The notes under the pieces are model-generated. The model was given only the letters and a program-made list of their open reading frames with translations. It searched no databases and was not told the DNA's origin. DNA of 64,000 nucleotides from Sutcliffiella horikoshii (GTDB lineage: Bacteria > Bacillota > Bacilli > Bacillales > Bacillaceae_I), in contig KV440964.1 in assembly GCA_001636495.1 (NCBI GenBank), forward strand, positions 3,860,666 to 3,924,665, given 5' to 3'. Each line of letters opens with the position of its first letter. The stretch's first letter is position 1. This document shows, one piece after another, positions 49,696 to 58,968 of the stretch. Both the position numbers and the translations under genes were made by a program.

Positions 49696-50925
49696 ATGTT
49701 GAAAGCATCAATATGGCGGGAGCCGAACGCCATTCTTTATTTTTCAGGAACCGCACTATCAAAGCTTGGCGATAAATTCTATATTATCGCGATACCTTGG
49801 CTCATTTACGAATTGACCCAGTCTGCCACAAACATGGGAGCGATGTTTTTTGTACAAACGCTGCCATTTATTTTTGTCTCACCGATTGCCGGGGTACTAG
49901 CAGACCGCCTACCCAGAAGAATGTTGCTTTTTGGTAGTGCATTATTGCAGGGAACACTTGCGGGACTCATTCCTATCTTACACATGGTTGGTTTATTGCA
50001 TATCTTGCATATTTACGTCCTTGGTTTTCTGATTGCATGTCTTGGGGCTGTTTTCTCAGTAGTGAACTCAACGATAGTGCCACAACTTTTCAAAAAGGAA
50101 AAGCTTATGAAAATCAATGCGACTCATCAGTTCATTGACACTTCCTCTATCTTGTTTGGAAGTGTGCTTGCAGGGATCTTGATTACGCAAATTGGTGTCT
50201 ATAACGTGTTGCTTTTGGACGCGATTTCTTTCTTACCCATTGCAGCGTCGATTCTATTTCTGAAATTTTTGGTAAAAGAGACTCCTCCGAAAATAAAATC
50301 AAACTCCTGGGAACAACTGAAGGCGGGAGCCAACTTTCTAAAAAACCATCCATTATTCGGTCCCTTCACATTACTTGTGCTGATCGTTAATGTCGCAAAC
50401 GGGGCACTGATCAGCATGCTTATCTACTTTTCACGGGAGAAATTATTCCTTTCTTCTGAGGAGGTCGGCTGGGTATATGCAGGTGCGGCCGTTGCTCAGG
50501 TTGTAGCAATAGCATTCGTAAATTACCGTGGAGACATTGGCAATCCCATCCGTTTGATGCTAATCAACCTAATGATCAGCGCAGTTGGAATCATGACAGT
50601 CGCCCTCAGCTGGAACTGGCAGACTTTATTACTTGCTATCGCCATTCAAAGTGCACCTGTCATCATGTTCAATGTTCTTTTCAAGACGTTGCGTCAAAAG
50701 CTTGTCCCTGCTCATATTTTCGGGAGAGTGAATGGATTGATATCCATGCTTGGGCTAGGAACGTTGCCATTAGCGGGTTTTTTGACAGGAATACTCGCTG
50801 ATTTTTTAGATATTCGTATCATCTTTTTTGTCCTGGGGGTGTGTTCGTTGTTGGTAACTCTTAGATTTGGGAGGTTGTCTAAACTGGATGTCAAAGCAAA
50901 GCTAGAAGGGATGGAATCGGCGTAA
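49696..50925 (+). CDS. MFS transporter next to the SgrR-type regulator
   Basis: 409 residues, twelve TM helices, of the DHA3/MFS_3 drug- or metabolite-efflux branch (AGVLADRLPRRMLL in loop 2-3, about 71-84). AGAGGAAA precedes the ATG. It is divergent from the SgrR-type gene with a 110-bp control region, so its expression is presumably switched by that regulator on binding its ligand. The pairing recalls sgrR-setA in enterobacteria, but the transporter families differ. Confidence 0.85.
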   Translation: MLKASIWREPNAILYFSGTALSKLGDKFYIIAIPWLIYELTQSATNMGAMFFVQTLPFIFVSPIAGVLADRLPRRMLLFGSALLQGTLAGLIPILHMVGLLHILHIYVLGFLIACLGAVFSVVNSTIVPQLFKKEKLMKINATHQFIDTSSILFGSVLAGILITQIGVYNVLLLDAISFLPIAASILFLKFLVKETPPKIKSNSWEQLKAGANFLKNHPLFGPFTLLVLIVNVANGALISMLIYFSREKLFLSSEEVGWVYAGAAVAQVVAIAFVNYRGDIGNPIRLMLINLMISAVGIMTVALSWNWQTLLLAIAIQSAPVIMFNVLFKTLRQKLVPAHIFGRVNGLISMLGLGTLPLAGFLTGILADFLDIRIIFFVLGVCSLLVTLRFGRLSKLDVKAKLEGMESA

Positions 50926-51053
50926 CGTATAGTAGTAAATATTACATCCCAGCCCAGTGATTGTTATCCCAGTGTAACTCCTTTAAAACCTCGCTGTCAT
51001 CTCTGCCTGTTAGTATGGGACAGGTCAGATTACATAGATAAGGGGATGATGGT

Positions 51054-51701
51054 TTGAAACGATTAACAGCAGGATTAGCATTAGCAGGTGTATTGGCGTT
51101 CAATCCGGTAATAGGTCATGCGGAACTGGGAGATCAAACGCTCGAACCTGGAATGTATCATGAGGATGTAAAAGAACTACAAGAAATACTAGACCAAAAA
51201 GGATATTTCGGTTATAGCGAAACAACTACATATTATGGAGAATATACAACAGATGCGGTGAAAAAGTTTCAGGCTGATAATGGAATTAAGGTAAATGGAA
51301 TCGCTGGAGAGGAAACATTCGAAGCCCTAGGTATTGAAAGTAACGAATCAAATATCGTTGAAGTGGCGAAGAAATATGAGGGTACACCTTATCAATGGGG
51401 TGGAGAAACCCCAGAAGAAGGCTTTGACTGCAGCGGATATTTAAACTATATCTTTGATGAAGCAGAAAACAAAGACCTTCCGCGAACGGTTAAAGAAATA
51501 TATGCAGAAGGAACAAATGTAGAATCACCAGCTATCGGGGACATCGTATTCTTTGATGTGGAAGGAAACGGACCGAGCCATGCAGGTCTCTATATCGGTG
51601 GTGGGGAGTTTATCCACGCATCATCAACGGAAGGTGTAAAAATAAGTGAAATCGGGAGTTCCTACTGGAAGGATAAATATATCGGTGCGAAAAGTTACTA
51701 A
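51054..51701 (+). CDS. Secreted NlpC/P60 cell-wall hydrolase with a PG-binding domain
   Basis: 215 residues from a TTG start with GGGGATGATGG upstream. A signal peptide (MKRLTAGLALAGVLAFNPVIGHA), a peptidoglycan-binding 1 domain (about 32-94; YHEDVKELQEILDQKGYF, FQADNGIKVNGIAGEETFEAL) and an NlpC/P60 domain (about 98-215) with catalytic C126 (FDCSGY), H176 (SHAGLYIG) and H188 (FIHASS) are visible. It should cut peptide bonds in peptidoglycan stems, as DL-endopeptidases do. Confidence 0.9.
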   Translation: MKRLTAGLALAGVLAFNPVIGHAELGDQTLEPGMYHEDVKELQEILDQKGYFGYSETTTYYGEYTTDAVKKFQADNGIKVNGIAGEETFEALGIESNESNIVEVAKKYEGTPYQWGGETPEEGFDCSGYLNYIFDEAENKDLPRTVKEIYAEGTNVESPAIGDIVFFDVEGNGPSHAGLYIGGGEFIHASSTEGVKISEIGSSYWKDKYIGAKSY

Positions 51702-51710
51702 TAAAGTTTA

Positions 51711-51742
51711 AACACACGAGGTTGCTATCTCGTGTGTTTTTT
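51711..51742 (+). terminator. Terminator after the NlpC/P60 gene
   Basis: AACACACGAG/CTCGTGTGTT stem followed by four more T. Confidence 0.9.
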
Positions 51743-51765
51743 CATTCCTTGTTTACTCTCTTAAG

Positions 51766-51972
51766 CTATTTTTGTTTCACTAAATAAACTACCAATTCCT
51801 CAAACCAGATTCCATCCTGTTCATAATGATTCAGAAAAAAAGCGTCAAAAGAATACGCATCGTCTTCAAAATGAATGCTGTTTGATTTCTCTATTGCCAT
51901 CATCAATCCACTAAGGTCAGAAGTGTGGGTTTCATAGATTAACTCACCATCGCAATAATATTTGACATCCAT
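51766..51972 (-). CDS. Small protein of unknown function
   Basis: 68 residues, acidic, starting MDVKYYCDGELIYETHTSDL. GAGGTGATTTT precedes the ATG. No membrane segment or known motif is seen. It lies 26 bases downstream of the ASCH gene on the same strand, so it is probably its co-transcribed neighbour. Confidence 0.6.
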   Translation of the reverse strand: MDVKYYCDGELIYETHTSDLSGLMMAIEKSNSIHFEDDAYSFDAFFLNHYEQDGIWFEELVVYLVKQK

Positions 51973-51998
51973 AAAATCACCTCATTATCTAGTCTGAT

Positions 51999-52442
51999 CT
52001 ACTTAACATCAACCAACTCAAACCGCTCACAAACCAACAGCATCTCCTCGGAATATTCCCTACCGATCTCACGCAACTCCTTCGTAAAGAAATCCACATG
52101 AACATCCCACCAATATTGGTATGTACGGTCTCCTTCTCCTTCTGATATCGCAAATTCTTCCGGCACTTCGTTCATCGGCATGATCTGAACATCCACCGTT
52201 TTGATAATGGCAACAGGTTCGTCCTTACTGTTTAGGACTACGCTATAATCCTCTGTTGTTGGAAGTGGTTCATTTTCTACTTCATAAAAGATATGACCCG
52301 AACACGTCGCTGTCTTCACTCCATCTATCACTAATTGTGCCAAATAGTCTGGACTTCCTCCAAACTGCCATGCAGTCACTCTTTCTGGCTTTTCTTGCTC
52401 TTTCCAATAATTATTCCAGTAATCTAATGATGCTTGATTCAT
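51999..52442 (-). CDS. ASCH-domain protein
   Basis: 147 residues. The ASCH core is visible: AWQFGGSPDYLAQLVIDGVKTATCS (family 'G-x-K-T-x-T' motif, about 24-48), YSVVLNSKDEPVAIIKT, and the late FAISEGEGDRTYQYW. ASCH domains are RNA-binding or act as small amidohydrolases such as N4-acetylcytidine amidohydrolase (YqfB). ATG 52442 is used; GGAGG lies 10 bases before it. It starts three bases beyond the stop of the APH-type gene. Confidence 0.8.
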   Translation of the reverse strand: MNQASLDYWNNYWKEQEKPERVTAWQFGGSPDYLAQLVIDGVKTATCSGHIFYEVENEPLPTTEDYSVVLNSKDEPVAIIKTVDVQIMPMNEVPEEFAISEGEGDRTYQYWWDVHVDFFTKELREIGREYSEEMLLVCERFELVDVK

Positions 52443-52444
52443 TT

Positions 52445-53203
52445 TTATAATTCCTCCATCTCTTTCCACTGATTGATAATCTCCATCAACCTATCCGAAC
52501 TTTCTGTTTCAACATTCTCTGAGAGCCTTGCAGCTGCAATGATTGGCAGCCATTCTAATATCTCTCCCTTTGACAAACCACTCTTTTCACAATATAGCTT
52601 TAAATACAATTCCGCTATATCATTTGAAACTTGGGTATAAAGAAGATATGTCCGACAGACGTCCGCTCTGGGATCCCCGGCACTGGCATCGACCCAATCA
52701 ATGATGGTGATGTCATCTCCTGACTTTATCAGATTATAAAGATGGAAATCTCCGTGGCAGAGCCTGTTTTCAACGTTCATCGATGCCAATTTCTTTATTA
52801 ACGCTCCCTTAATCTGCTCATCCAAACCTTTAACAGATTCTATTTGCCGTTGGAGTTTTACATTCATAAGTTCCAATGCCTCCACACGTACATTATGAAT
52901 CTCCATGTGTATATCCACAGATCTTTCCAGAAAAGACTCCACTTGGTTCATGTTCTTTATCAAAAGTTCACCTAGTGTGTTCCCCTCCACATATTCCATG
53001 ATGATTGCCTGTTTTCCATTTGTTTTTCTTACATCGATTATATTGGGAACACGAAGGCCACTTCCATAAGCAACCCTTTGTTTACGAGCTTCATATTCAG
53101 GTTCGGTAGCTGGTAGGTGATCCTTAAAAATCTTGATGATTTTATTTTCATAAAGATAAATGTTGGCAGTGTTTCCAGAAGCGATTGGCTCCCCTAAGTT
53201 CAT
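52445..53203 (-). CDS. APH-type small-molecule kinase
   Basis: 252 residues of the aminoglycoside/choline kinase fold: a glycine-rich loop SGNTANIYLYENKIIKIFK (with the ATP-binding Lys), the hinge MEYVEGNTLGELL, the catalytic CHGDFHLYN (about 149-157) and the metal-binding TIIDWVDAS. The substrate is unknown; despite the family name, few chromosomal members give drug resistance. GGGAGGG precedes the ATG. It is clustered with a second APH-type gene and an ASCH gene on the same strand. Confidence 0.88.
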   Translation of the reverse strand: MNLGEPIASGNTANIYLYENKIIKIFKDHLPATEPEYEARKQRVAYGSGLRVPNIIDVRKTNGKQAIIMEYVEGNTLGELLIKNMNQVESFLERSVDIHMEIHNVRVEALELMNVKLQRQIESVKGLDEQIKGALIKKLASMNVENRLCHGDFHLYNLIKSGDDITIIDWVDASAGDPRADVCRTYLLYTQVSNDIAELYLKLYCEKSGLSKGEILEWLPIIAAARLSENVETESSDRLMEIINQWKEMEEL

Positions 53204-53220
53204 TGCACACTCCCTCCCTT

Positions 53221-54006
53221 TTAAAAGTATTCATAAAGTTTAATGAAATAGTTATAATCCCCTTTAGTCAAAATGCTACCACCATACCCTTCAAAAAAAA
53301 ATAACTTATCCGATTCCCACTCAAATATGTTTGGTTTTTGCCTAATAGCCAAAGAAACATCGTACCTTGGATCACCAAAAGCTCCGCCGCTCCAGTCAAT
53401 GATTCCTGTGACTACTCCGTTATGTACTAATACATTATCAACCGTTAAGTCGCCATGGATAAGGGTTTGCTTCCTATTACTAGGTCGGTTTGCCATTATT
53501 TGTTCCAGCAAGCCTTCCGAACCATCCACCTCGTAGTTTTGAAAATTGTATGTTGCTTGATCGAGCATATCATCCAACCAAATTTTCTCGTTCTTTAAGG
53601 CTTTCGGACACGGGGTAGCATGGATATCAGACACGACTTTGCCGAAGTTTACTAGCAGCTCTTCCCGCTTTCCTTTATTATGGGTTTTGGCTAACGCAGC
53701 TCTAACCGTTTCCCCTTCCAGATACTCAAGCAACGCCCATGATTGTCCATCTACCTCCACAAATTTTTCAACTTTGGGAACAGGCAATAAGGTTTCCTGA
53801 TTCAAGCTTCTTAATACCATTATCTCTTTCTTTAGCCACCCGTTGAACTGTGGTGTCTTGGTTCGTTTTAGAGCATATCGACCGATGTCGCTTTGAATAA
53901 TACCGACATCTGAAGTGCAACCTTGGCGGGGATAGCTGATGGAATGGATGTTTCTGACATGCTCTTTAACTTCCGTTGGTATTTCTTCAAGCTGAATTGG
54001 TTTCAT
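53221..54006 (-). CDS. APH-type small-molecule kinase
   Basis: 261 residues. Catalytic loop LIHGDLTVDNVL and metal-binding GIIDWSGGAFGDPRYDV are intact, with ALLEYLEGETV as the hinge. The protein is only distantly similar to the APH-type gene 17 bases downstream. ATG 54006 has GGAG eight bases upstream; a GTG at 54015 overlaps that site. Its substrate is unknown. Confidence 0.88.
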   Translation of the reverse strand: MKPIQLEEIPTEVKEHVRNIHSISYPRQGCTSDVGIIQSDIGRYALKRTKTPQFNGWLKKEIMVLRSLNQETLLPVPKVEKFVEVDGQSWALLEYLEGETVRAALAKTHNKGKREELLVNFGKVVSDIHATPCPKALKNEKIWLDDMLDQATYNFQNYEVDGSEGLLEQIMANRPSNRKQTLIHGDLTVDNVLVHNGVVTGIIDWSGGAFGDPRYDVSLAIRQKPNIFEWESDKLFFFEGYGGSILTKGDYNYFIKLYEYF

Positions 54007-54020
54007 ATGGATCACTCCAG

Positions 54021-54449
54021 TTAATTAAACTCTATATAAAACGGAATCATTTCTTCCTTTAAACAATATTCAATCCGTTCTCTAAAATTCTTAAAAGTCA
54101 CCATTTCCAATGCCTGCTCTACAGGATAAAATCCAACTTCCAAACTCTCCGGTGAAGTAGTCGGCACACCACCAACCGCTCTAGCTAAGAATAGCGTGTT
54201 GCATACAGAGCCACTCACATTTTGGAAAACTCCACAGAATTTCACGATTTCCACATCGATTCCCGACTCCTCCTTCGTTTCCCTAATGGCAGCATGCTTC
54301 AATGATTCTCCCTCTTCCACTTGTCCTCCAGGCATCTCCCATCCACGGCGTGGACCCTTAATTAAAAGGACTTCATTCTTGTCATTTAAAACAACCGTTG
54401 CTGCTGAAATAATATGTTTCGGTGTTACTCTTTCAGTTTGTACCATCAT
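54021..54449 (-). CDS. Nudix hydrolase
   Basis: 142 residues with a full Nudix box, GGQVEEGESLKHAAIRETKE then ESG (about 45-67). It is 14 bases upstream of an APH-type gene and probably in the same operon, which suggests shared handling of a nucleotide or drug-like metabolite. GGGGGA lies just before the start; ATG 54446 is an equal choice. Confidence 0.9.
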   Translation of the reverse strand: MMVQTERVTPKHIISAATVVLNDKNEVLLIKGPRRGWEMPGGQVEEGESLKHAAIRETKEESGIDVEIVKFCGVFQNVSGSVCNTLFLARAVGGVPTTSPESLEVGFYPVEQALEMVTFKNFRERIEYCLKEEMIPFYIEFN

Positions 54450-54544
54450 TCATTCCCCCTGGTATACCTGTATTGGATCAACTTCTTGATATATCTCACT
54501 GACACTAAAACTTCCCAAGCGACCTCATCAAGAAGTCAATAGCT

Positions 54545-55273
54545 CTAATTATCTACACCAACCACACTATATTTCTTCAAAAACCCGTTCAAAATCTGGT
54601 TATAGAGCTCCGGCTGCTCGGAATGAACCAGGTGTCCTGCAAACGGTATGACTGATACGTGAATTGGCTTACTTAACCCTCCGTATATGCTGGCACCATT
54701 CGCTTCATTAGCATTTCCTTCACCAACCATGAACAAAGTCGGCATGTCTAGCCCACCTAGATCAGCCGTTTCTTCAAATGGATAGGATTCCTCATGACTA
54801 GCTAGGTTAAGGAATTCTTCCCAACCATCGCCATGAAGTTGGTCAAAATAGACTGTGATTTGTTCATTTTCTAAAAGAGTATTTTGCTGTTCAACCATAT
54901 TACGATGTATTTCCGACCAATTAGCAGGCTTCTCCGGTATCATTCCAGAGAGAGTTAAGGTTCTCACTTTTTCAGGAAATCTTTTCGCAAAGAACAACGA
55001 GACCAATGCACCGATGGAACAGCCAACTACATGAGCAGACGCCACCCCTAAATGGTCAAGCGTTTCTTTTAAATCAAGAGCACTATTCTCATAATAATTA
55101 GTGAGATCTTGGGATGTGGATTTCCCATGCCCCCTCAAGTCCGGCAAAACCACCTTATATCGAGACTGAAAATACTCCCGCTGTTCTTCAAAATCGGTCA
55201 TCCCCGTCTGCAAACCCGTATGTAAAAAGACGATTGGTTCTCCATCTCCTAAAATTTCTGTATGTAATAACAT
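54545..55273 (-). CDS. Alpha/beta hydrolase
   Basis: 242 residues with the canonical fold: oxyanion segment VFLHTGLQTG, DLRGHGKS, the nucleophile elbow GCSIG (Ser86), the acid in MVGEGNANE and His in FAGHLVHSEQP. It resembles 3-oxoadipate enol-lactonase/epoxide-hydrolase-like enzymes but the substrate is unknown. GGGGGATAG precedes the ATG. Confidence 0.88.
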   Translation of the reverse strand: MLLHTEILGDGEPIVFLHTGLQTGMTDFEEQREYFQSRYKVVLPDLRGHGKSTSQDLTNYYENSALDLKETLDHLGVASAHVVGCSIGALVSLFFAKRFPEKVRTLTLSGMIPEKPANWSEIHRNMVEQQNTLLENEQITVYFDQLHGDGWEEFLNLASHEESYPFEETADLGGLDMPTLFMVGEGNANEANGASIYGGLSKPIHVSVIPFAGHLVHSEQPELYNQILNGFLKKYSVVGVDN

Positions 55274-55314
55274 CTATCCCCCAACACCTTTCCATAAATA
55301 TACCGACTGGAATT

Positions 55315-56646
55315 CTATTTACTCTTAGCCACCATCAATTCTTCAAAAGAATTAACAAACTCCTCCATTAACCTCTGACTTTCTTCCTCGCTTGGCACAC
55401 TTTGAATTATCTCAGCCTGAGTCAATACCTTCCCACCCTTTATCACCAGTTCGATTTCCCTCGTATACTTTATATCTTCCAAAGGATTTTTAGATAATAA
55501 AATCATATCGGCTTTTGCACCAGCCTTTATCACGCCAAGATCCTCGCGTTTTATAGCCCTGGCCGGAACACATGTCGCAGCCCTGATAGCATCCAATTCA
55601 CTGAAACCAGCTTCTACAAACAACTCCATTTCTCGATGAAGTGCCATGCCTGGAAACGTCCAAACTCCTGCAGGCGTATCCGTTCCAGCAACAACTGTTC
55701 CGCCAAGGTCAAAATATACTTTAGCAATTGCCTTATTCAGGACACTTTGCATTCCCATCTGTTTCAATGCCTCCTCATATTGGGAAAGCCTTGCCCACTG
55801 TCCAACCAATGACTTATTTTCATATACCTTCTTGACTAAATCATTATCCGGGTTCCAATAGTCCTTCAGTCTATTCATTTGATCAAATAAAACCATCGTT
55901 GGGCAAATCACCACTCCATGCGACAAAAGCTGCTTACATACAGCCGTTATTTTTTCGAGGTCAGGTATTGTCCAATCCACCTCATCCCAGATTGATTTCT
56001 CAGCTTTCATACTCCAATTTGGATACATCGCCTGGATGATTCCAGAGGCATGTTCATTCCACTTCACTCCGATTTCAGCAGCATCCAACGCATTAACTTC
56101 CGTAGAGTGGATGAGGTCGTAGCTAACCTCTTTATTGTGGTGGGATGCTTCTTGGACCACTTTTTCCATTAGGTCACGGGAAAGCCACCCATACACTTTG
56201 ATGAAGTCCGCTCCTGCCTCTACCTGCCTCTTCACTTCACCAATGACTACTTCCGAATTTTCCACATTGATATTCCAAGGACTTGTTTCGCCCCAAAGTC
56301 CAGGCGGACCATCTATGACTCTATCAGCTGAAAACACCCTTGGTGTCATAGAATCGTCAGGAGCCGTCATTAACCCCTTCAATTCCAAAACATTTCCACC
56401 TGTATTCCTCACAGTAGTAATTCCACCAGCTACAAAAATAGGAGCAAACGATTCTTTGATATGCACATGCATGTCTATTAGACCGGGGATAACCCATTTT
56501 TCTTTTGCATCTATCACTTTAGAAACTTCATAAGGAGCATTTCCTGTGAAAATATCCGCTATCATTCCGTCCTTCATCAAAATGGATGCTTGATAAAAAA
56601 CACCTCTATCAACATCTAAAACATTTGCGTTTTTTAGAAGAATCAT
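55315..56646 (-). CDS. Amidohydrolase-superfamily enzyme
   Basis: 443 residues with the imidazolonepropionase/prolidase-like layout: a small beta domain at both ends and a TIM barrel. Metal ligands are H60-x-H62 (DMHVHI), a Lys in GADFIKVYGW, His residues in DLIHSTEV and NEHASG, and the Asp in AGTDTP. The end KNPLEDIKYTREIELVIKGGKV is the usual closing strand. It could be a carnosinase/prolidase or lactonase; the substrate is unknown. AAGGAGGAGG precedes the start. Confidence 0.85.
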   Translation of the reverse strand: MILLKNANVLDVDRGVFYQASILMKDGMIADIFTGNAPYEVSKVIDAKEKWVIPGLIDMHVHIKESFAPIFVAGGITTVRNTGGNVLELKGLMTAPDDSMTPRVFSADRVIDGPPGLWGETSPWNINVENSEVVIGEVKRQVEAGADFIKVYGWLSRDLMEKVVQEASHHNKEVSYDLIHSTEVNALDAAEIGVKWNEHASGIIQAMYPNWSMKAEKSIWDEVDWTIPDLEKITAVCKQLLSHGVVICPTMVLFDQMNRLKDYWNPDNDLVKKVYENKSLVGQWARLSQYEEALKQMGMQSVLNKAIAKVYFDLGGTVVAGTDTPAGVWTFPGMALHREMELFVEAGFSELDAIRAATCVPARAIKREDLGVIKAGAKADMILLSKNPLEDIKYTREIELVIKGGKVLTQAEIIQSVPSEEESQRLMEEFVNSFEELMVAKSK

Positions 56647-56698
56647 GAAATCCTCCTCCTTTCAATCGGCAGTCGAATTACTCCTAATTTTAGGGCAA

Positions 56699-57055
56699 TC
56701 AATAATACAGATAGTGCTCATGTAAGATTTCATAAAGATGCATATATAAACCAATAGCACTTAAACCCAGGCCAATGTAAAAGGTCCAAGGATTATCCTC
56801 TTTTTCTTTTTCAAAGGTTCCCAATGTAATGAAGCACAATACGATTGTAATAATGGGCAACATGATAAACATAGGACCAAAGGCAAATGATGCTCCCCCT
56901 AAGAGGAAGACCATTAGACCAAAGGGGTTTTGCCTTTTTATTTGATTTACATATTCTTTCTCTTCACTTGTCATTTCGTAGAAACAGTCAAAAGAAAGCA
57001 CTCGTTTTAATTTATCCATGTATAAAAACTTACTTATCTTCTGGAAGATGCTCAT
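56699..57055 (-). CDS. Membrane protein of unknown function
   Basis: 118 residues: a polar N-terminus (MSIFQKISKFLYMDKLKRVLSFDCF) and three hydrophobic helices (about 44-59, 61-80 and 90-112). ATG 57055 has GGAGG just upstream. I do not recognise the family. It follows the histidine phosphatase gene on the same strand by 36 bases. Confidence 0.6.
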   Translation of the reverse strand: MSIFQKISKFLYMDKLKRVLSFDCFYEMTSEEKEYVNQIKRQNPFGLMVFLLGGASFAFGPMFIMLPIITIVLCFITLGTFEKEKEDNPWTFYIGLGLSAIGLYMHLYEILHEHYLYY

Positions 57056-57091
57056 GAATTCCTCCAAACCCTCGTAATTTGGTCCATACCT

Positions 57092-57649
57092 TCACCTCTC
57101 CCACAACCTACTCACTCCCACCAGCACTTCCCCATCAAACCTCAACTTGTAAATATCCGGCATGTCCAAACCATTCCAAAAAGAGAAATCATACTGCTTG
57201 TCAAAGTGGTTCATTATTAGAACCATGATGTTCCCATGGGTACCGATAGCAACGTTTTTACCTTCGTACTTTTTCAATAGATGCTGAATCACCTTCACAC
57301 CTCTAGCCTGTGCCTCCATATTGGATTCGCTGCCTTCCCATGCGAAGTTTGGCTCCTCCCAGACTTTTGTGATGGCTGCAGTGAAATCTTCAGCAGGCTT
57401 ACCTGTCAACTTACGTTCTTTCAAATCTTCAAAAATCTCAATCTCCAGATTGTAGTGCTGTGCCACACCTTCCACTGTTTGAACAGCTCTTTTATAAGGA
57501 CTGGAAACCACTACGTCAATATTGTCAGGTTGAATCAAAGCTAGTATTCTCTCAGCATCATTGTTACCTTTTTCTGATAAGGGCCGCTCCCATTCATCAG
57601 GTGTGTAAGATGAATGAGCATGCCTAATGAAATACAGATTAGTCAACAT
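57092..57649 (-). CDS. Histidine phosphatase family protein
   Basis: 185 residues of the phosphoglycerate-mutase-like branch: phospho-His in FIRHAHS (R9-H10), the second Arg in SSPYKRAVQT, Glu in ERKLTGKPAEDF, and the late GTHGNIMV His. It probably dephosphorylates a small metabolite; the substrate is unknown. GAGGGGG lies before the start. It follows the MFS gene (57669) by 19 bases and may share its transcript. Confidence 0.88.
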   Translation of the reverse strand: MLTNLYFIRHAHSSYTPDEWERPLSEKGNNDAERILALIQPDNIDVVVSSPYKRAVQTVEGVAQHYNLEIEIFEDLKERKLTGKPAEDFTAAITKVWEEPNFAWEGSESNMEAQARGVKVIQHLLKKYEGKNVAIGTHGNIMVLIMNHFDKQYDFSFWNGLDMPDIYKLRFDGEVLVGVSRLWER

Positions 57650-57668
57650 ATTTCCCCCTCAAAAATAG

Positions 57669-58883
57669 TTAAACAGAAACCTCTTCTCTAAAATAGCTTG
57701 CTTTCGATGGTCTTATAATGGTAATTAATAAAACCAATGCAAAAACAGTAGAAACTCCGGAAAACATCAGACAAACAAACTGCAGGGAGAACACCTCAGC
57801 CGCAAGTCCAAGTAAAAGAGTAAGCCCGATTTGCACCATACCTTGAAACATTTCTGCGATACTAGCAAATCTCCCCATGATATTAACTGGTACAGAGTTT
57901 TGGAAAAATGTCGCGTACCCTGCATTGGCAAATGCCATGAAAAAGCCGAGGAATATAAATGCAGCCGTTGCAGTAAAGAAGTCAAAGGATGCATAGAAGG
58001 CAACATACCCTACGGAGGTAAGAAGCATCCCTACTCCTAAGTAAACCTTCAGTGGCACTTTTTTTGCCACCAAAGCCGAAACAAACGCACCGCCCAAGGC
58101 CCCGAGTCCAGTTAAACTTACGATTAGCCCGTAATCTCGATCGGACAACTCGAGGACTTGTTTGATGAATGTCACCTCTTGTGAATCGAGTGCAAATCCA
58201 AGCAGCATAGCTGATTGGAACAAGAGGTAGACAGTGATGAAAAATCTTGCTTTCTTGGAGAAATCTTTGACTGCATTCCAATCCTCCAATAGAGTTTGCA
58301 GACGGATAGGTTCCCGTCTGTTTTCCGTCTTCTCATCCACGTCCGGCAAAAGAAAAATGAAAAATGCACAGGCTAAAAACGTCACTGCGTTGATCATGAT
58401 ACATATGTCTGTACTCACATACATGATGAGGAACCCGGCAATTGCCGGTCCCAAAAGGAATGCGCCAGAGCTTGTCATACTCATGAGCGAGTTAAATCTT
58501 TTACGTTCTGAGACCGGAATAAGTTTCGTTATGTATACAGAAGAACTCGGTCCGAAAAAAGCCCCGACCATATTGATTACTAATAGCAAAAAGTAGATAA
58601 CCCATAGAGAATCAATGAATGGAATGAGAAAGACCAATCCCCCACGGGCAACATCCACCCAAATCATCAGCTTCCTTTTATTCACCCTATCAATGACACT
58701 GCCAGCCCATGTATTGGTCAACAAAATGGCAATCGGCCTGATTATGTATAATCCAGCTACCGCCGCTGCTGAACCTGTCATATTTAAAATGGATATGTTT
58801 AATGCAATTAAGTAAATCCAACTCCCCAGATATGATATGCCAATTCCGGCAATTAACAAGATGGGGTACTTCCAAGAAGACAT
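57669..58883 (-). CDS. MFS transporter (DHA3/MFS_3 type)
   Basis: 404 residues, twelve TM helices, of the MFS_3/enterobactin-exporter-like branch (GSVIDRVNKRKLMIWVD in loop 2-3, about 61-77; AFFGPSSSVYITKLIP; SMTSSGAFLLGPAIAGFL). It is related to, but distinct from, the MFS protein at 49696. AAAGGGTGG lies before the ATG. It is probably an exporter of a drug or small metabolite. Confidence 0.87.
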   Translation of the reverse strand: MSSWKYPILLIAGIGISYLGSWIYLIALNISILNMTGSAAAVAGLYIIRPIAILLTNTWAGSVIDRVNKRKLMIWVDVARGGLVFLIPFIDSLWVIYFLLLVINMVGAFFGPSSSVYITKLIPVSERKRFNSLMSMTSSGAFLLGPAIAGFLIMYVSTDICIMINAVTFLACAFFIFLLPDVDEKTENRREPIRLQTLLEDWNAVKDFSKKARFFITVYLLFQSAMLLGFALDSQEVTFIKQVLELSDRDYGLIVSLTGLGALGGAFVSALVAKKVPLKVYLGVGMLLTSVGYVAFYASFDFFTATAAFIFLGFFMAFANAGYATFFQNSVPVNIMGRFASIAEMFQGMVQIGLTLLLGLAAEVFSLQFVCLMFSGVSTVFALVLLITIIRPSKASYFREEVSV

Positions 58884-58968
58884 CTTACCACCCTTTTCTT
58901 TTTACAACAGACATAAAAGAAGAACACCGGAACTGCTCCCGGTGCTGCTCATCACTTTACAAATATTA

